Assembly: GCA_002320815.1 (NCBI GenBank)
Contig: DCLA01000035.1
Span: 1 to 44,701 of the forward strand
Direction of reading: 5' to 3'
Origin: Myxococcales bacterium UBA1660
GTDB lineage: Bacteria; Myxococcota_A; Polyangia; Polyangiales; Houyiibacteriaceae
DNA: 44,701 nt
Below the pieces are notes generated by a model. It was given only the letters and a program-made list of their open reading frames with translations, was not told where the DNA came from and did no database searches. The translations under genes and the position numbers were made by a program. Positions 42,503 to 44,701 of this stretch are shown piece by piece. Position 1 is the stretch's first letter. Each line of letters begins with the position of its first letter.

Positions 42503-42604
42503 TGCTCGCTCTCCCCGTTCGCGGCGACTGCGGTCGCCGTCCGCGGACCACGATGCCGTAGGCACCCCCAGAAAGGCCAGGATTCTCGCCGGGCGATAGG
42601 CTCT

Positions 42605-43090
42605 TCAGCGTAGGCGCGGCGCGTCCTGCGTCGCGTGCGCGAGCTCGAGCTCGGCCACGGCGTCTTCCAGGGTCTGGCGGGTGGCTGGCCGGGGAAGCCG
42701 CTCGACGAGCCAGTCGGCGGCGTCGGCCACCGAGCCGTGGAGGGACACGGAGTTCCGTTTCCCGGTCATGGAGAGGACGACGGTACCCACCGAGCGGTAG
42801 ACCGCCGCCACGAACCCGCGGCTGAGGATGGCCACGCTCACAGGGCCCAGCTTCTCGCGGGTGTCGTCCAGGAGCGCCTGGACGTCCCGCTTGTAGTTGT
42901 CCGGCGGCCCTTGCTCGTGGGCGACCACGAAGAGCACTCCCACCGGCGCGGCCTGAGCCCGGTAGAGCCGGTCGATGTGCTGCCGCGCGAGGAGGAAGGT
43001 CGAGGGCATCTCCCGCCCGTGGGCGATGGTGATCAGGGCGCCGGCCGCGGACCCGAAGCTCAGTCGTTCGTCCGATTCGAGGAGCTCCAT
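42605..43090 (-). CDS. Small soluble protein of unknown function
   Basis: The protein has 161 residues, no signal peptide or membrane helix, with alternating strands and helices (Val-Leu-Phe-Val-Val, Val-Ser-Val-Ala-Ile-Leu, Gly-Thr-Val-Val-Leu-Ser-Met) suggestive of a roadblock- or STAS-like alpha/beta fold. No catalytic motif was seen. It is 102 bases upstream of the GMC gene start on the same strand, so it may share its transcript. The family was not recognised. Confidence 0.72.
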   Translation of the reverse strand: MELLESDERLSFGSAAGALITIAHGREMPSTFLLARQHIDRLYRAQAAPVGVLFVVAHEQGPPDNYKRDVQALLDDTREKLGPVSVAILSRGFVAAVYRSVGTVVLSMTGKRNSVSLHGSVADAADWLVERLPRPATRQTLEDAVAELELAHATQDAPRLR

Positions 43091-43146
43091 CGCGCGCGTA
43101 GTCTAGGTGCACCGTGGACGGAGGCCAGCCGCCGGTCGGCCCCGCG

Positions 43147-43869
43147 CTACGCCGGCTCCGACGGCGCCGGCCGGCGCGTCGCGCTCGCGCGCACGACGGT
43201 GGCGACCAGCCCGGCTCCGCCGAGGGCCAGCGCCAGGAGCTGGTAGTAGCTCAGCCCACCGAAGGGGCGCGGCACGTCGCGGTAGAACTCGATGACGAAG
43301 CGGAAGGCACCGTAGGCCGCGAAGTACCCCAAGAGCCGCAGCCCGCTGCCGACGCCGCGCCGGGTGAGCACGAAGAGCACCACCGCGCACCCGATGTGGA
43401 AGTAGGCCTCCACCAGCGTCGCCGGGAAGCGCGCCTCGTCGTGGAGCGCGAGGGAGACGCGCGCCCAGGGGTCGCCCGGGTCGAGGCGACACCCCGGGCA
43501 ACACCCGGTGAAGACGCACCCCAGGCGGGCGATACCCAGCGAGATGGGCAGCCCCAGCGCGAAGCCGTCGCCGGTCGGCGCGGTGTGGCCGATGCGCTTC
43601 TTGGCCCACTCCACGGCCATCCAGCCCCCGAGGAGTCCGCCGAGCACGGTGCGGCCGCCCAGCGCCCGCCCGCTGGGTACGTCGGCCACCTGGGGAGCCC
43701 AGCCGTAGAGGTCCGCGGGGAGCTCGAAGGCGAACGCGCCGATCACCGCACCCACGAGGGCGGCCCGCCGCACGGTCGGCGGCGTGGGCACGCCGTCGCC
43801 GGGCCCCGCGCGCCGCGCCACCAGGGCACCGACCAGCACGCCCAGGCCGACGAAGAGCGCGTAGGTCAC
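43147..43869 (-). CDS. Divergent Lgt-like membrane transferase
   Basis: The protein has 240 residues with about six to seven hydrophobic helices. It resembles prolipoprotein diacylglyceryl transferase: Leu-Gly-Gly-Leu-Leu-Gly-Gly (76-82), Arg115-Leu-Gly, and Tyr-Gly-x-x-Arg190-Phe-x-x-Glu194-Phe. By eye-alignment with E. coli Lgt, the catalytic His103 position is Leu, and the Asn146 and Glu151 positions are Cys118 and Cys123. It is therefore probably not a standard Lgt but a relative acting on another lipid or acceptor. Its ATG overlaps the stop of the radical SAM gene by 4 bases. Confidence 0.85.
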   Translation of the reverse strand: MTYALFVGLGVLVGALVARRAGPGDGVPTPPTVRRAALVGAVIGAFAFELPADLYGWAPQVADVPSGRALGGRTVLGGLLGGWMAVEWAKKRIGHTAPTGDGFALGLPISLGIARLGCVFTGCCPGCRLDPGDPWARVSLALHDEARFPATLVEAYFHIGCAVVLFVLTRRGVGSGLRLLGYFAAYGAFRFVIEFYRDVPRPFGGLSYYQLLALALGGAGLVATVVRASATRRPAPSEPA

Positions 43870-44701
43870 CGCCGCGCGCGCAGCGGCACCAGGCGCTCGG
43901 CCTCGAGCTCGCCGCGGTAGAGCAGGTTGTAGGTGTCGAAGGGGATCATCCGCTTCCCGTCCGGATGCGCGATGTGCACGCAGCTCTTGCGCACGCTCCG
44001 CAGGTCCAGGCTGTGCGCGTCGAGGAACTGCATGATGACCACCCGGAACACGTCGCGATAACCCAGCGTGGGCGCCGCGGCGACGCCGGGGAGGCAGCAG
44101 AGGAGCTGCCGGAGACTCTCCGCTGCCCCCTCGGGACCGTGCCCGGTGCTCAGCACGTCGGTCAGGTGCGCGCGGAAGGTCTCTCGCACCGTGGGGTCGC
44201 CCTCGAAGACGATGGTGTTGGTGGTGCCGGAGACGAGCAGCTCCGGGTCCACGTAGCGGGTCAGGGGGATCAGCTTGCCCGCGGCGCGATCCTTGACCGC
44301 ATAGGCCATCGCCAGCGCGTCCGGGTGACAGGGGACCGGCAGGATGTCGTCCGGCTGGAACGTGGGGAACTGCTCCAGGATCCGCCGCCGCACCTCGGAG
44401 AGGGTCAGGCGGTGCACCGCGGGATCGAAGCCCTCGTTGCGGCCGGCGTGCTGCTCCGGCTGGAAGGTCACGCCGCGCACCGAGGGCCGCGAGCGAGCCA
44501 GCTCGAGGATCGGGCCAAGCTCGTCGTCGTTGAGCCCCTTGCGGACCGTGACCACCAACGTGGTCGAGAGGTCCAGCGCGTCGAGACGATCGAGCGCCTG
44601 GGCCCGGATGTCCCGGAGGTCGGCGCCCCGGAGGGTCATCAGCGGCTCGCGCTTCAGCGAGTCGAACTGCAGGTAGACCTCGAAGCCCGGCCCGTACTCG
44701 A
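43866..44701 (-). CDS. Radical SAM protein, 5' end outside the window
   Basis: About 278 C-terminal residues are visible; the SAM-cluster Cys motif lies beyond 44701. The visible part has Phe-Glu-Val-Tyr-Leu-Gln-Phe-Asp-Ser, Leu-Ser-Thr-Thr-Leu-Val-Val-Thr-Val-x-Lys-Gly, Asn-Asp-x-Glu, Gln-Pro-Glu-Gln-x-Ala-Gly-Arg-Asn-Glu-Gly, and Pro-Val-Pro-Cys-His-Pro-Asp-x-Leu-Ala-Met-Ala-Tyr, which I associate with the MoaA/tetraether synthase (Tes)-like branch. Further Cys near the C-terminus may bind extra clusters. Pairing with an Lgt-like gene points to a lipid substrate. The Tes link is inference; the radical SAM call is firm. Confidence 0.88.
   Translation of the reverse strand, partial: EYGPGFEVYLQFDSLKREPLMTLRGADLRDIRAQALDRLDALDLSTTLVVTVRKGLNDDELGPILELARSRPSVRGVTFQPEQHAGRNEGFDPAVHRLTLSEVRRRILEQFPTFQPDDILPVPCHPDALAMAYAVKDRAAGKLIPLTRYVDPELLVSGTTNTIVFEGDPTVRETFRAHLTDVLSTGHGPEGAAESLRQLLCCLPGVAAAPTLGYRDVFRVVIMQFLDAHSLDLRSVRKSCVHIAHPDGKRMIPFDTYNLLYRGELEAERLVPLRARR

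Noticed and set aside
39404..42613. Open frame of 1069 codons on the plus strand
   Set aside because: It lies antisense to the GMC gene, whose frame shows clear catalytic motifs; the product is repetitive Arg/Gly/His-rich and is explained by high GC at third positions.

Overview
This is about 44.7 kb of very GC-rich DNA, almost wholly coding, that reads like a large-genome myxobacterium (Myxococcota, probably Polyangiales/Sandaracinaceae-like). The reasons are: about fifteen lipoproteins with Asp-Ala-Gly-rich linkers behind the lipobox, a secreted trypsin-like protease with a MYXO-CTERM-like tail, DnaJ/TPR and FHA adaptor proteins, WGR/leucine-rich-repeat proteins, many GTG starts, and ATGA-type overlaps inside small operons. 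No rRNA, intact tRNA, CRISPR array, insertion sequence or phage module was found. The species assignment is inference. No stretch longer than 300 bases lacks a gene.

Layout. 1-5.2 kb: a pseudo-receiver/J-domain/TPR adaptor, a small lipoprotein, a zinc-ribbon membrane protein, a membrane-anchored redoxin, and a lipoprotein followed by an orphan coding fragment. 5.2-8.6 kb: an ADP-ribosyltransferase-like protein, a 31-bp perfect inverted repeat, a divergent AraC regulator/SDR pair, and a CAP-domain lipoprotein. 8.6-11.8 kb, minus strand: a conserved hypothetical, an SPFH-like protein and FHA protein in tandem, a truncated haemoglobin and a serine beta-lactamase-like lipoprotein. 11.9-14.6 kb and 19.9-22.2 kb: two versions of one three-gene cassette (exported protein, sigma factor, membrane protein with a TPR-like tail). 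Between them lie a WGR/LRR protein and three lipoproteins. 22.3-29.1 kb: a flavin monooxygenase, a frame-disrupted hydrolase, a lipoprotein kinase-like gene overlapping a lipoprotein PPP phosphatase gene, a thioredoxin-like lipoprotein and another lipoprotein. 29.2-35.6 kb: the MYXO-CTERM protease, a peptidoglycan-binding-domain protein coupled to an exported protein, a TIMP/netrin-like protein, a ParE-type toxin-antitoxin pair and an OmpA-family lipoprotein. 35.6-44.7 kb: YebC, two hypotheticals, a hydrolase/GMC oxidoreductase operon, a hypothetical, and an Lgt-like membrane enzyme coupled to a radical SAM protein that runs off the window edge.

How genes may work together (inference unless stated). 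Most products are predicted to act at the cell surface. The three arrangements most worth attention are (i) the kinase-like/phosphatase lipoprotein pair, which could form an extracytoplasmic phosphorylation switch; (ii) the duplicated sigma-factor cassettes, with exported and membrane partners that suggest envelope sensing; and (iii) the Lgt-like plus radical SAM pair, which suggests an unusual lipid or lipoprotein modification. All function calls come from reading motifs by eye; no database search was run.
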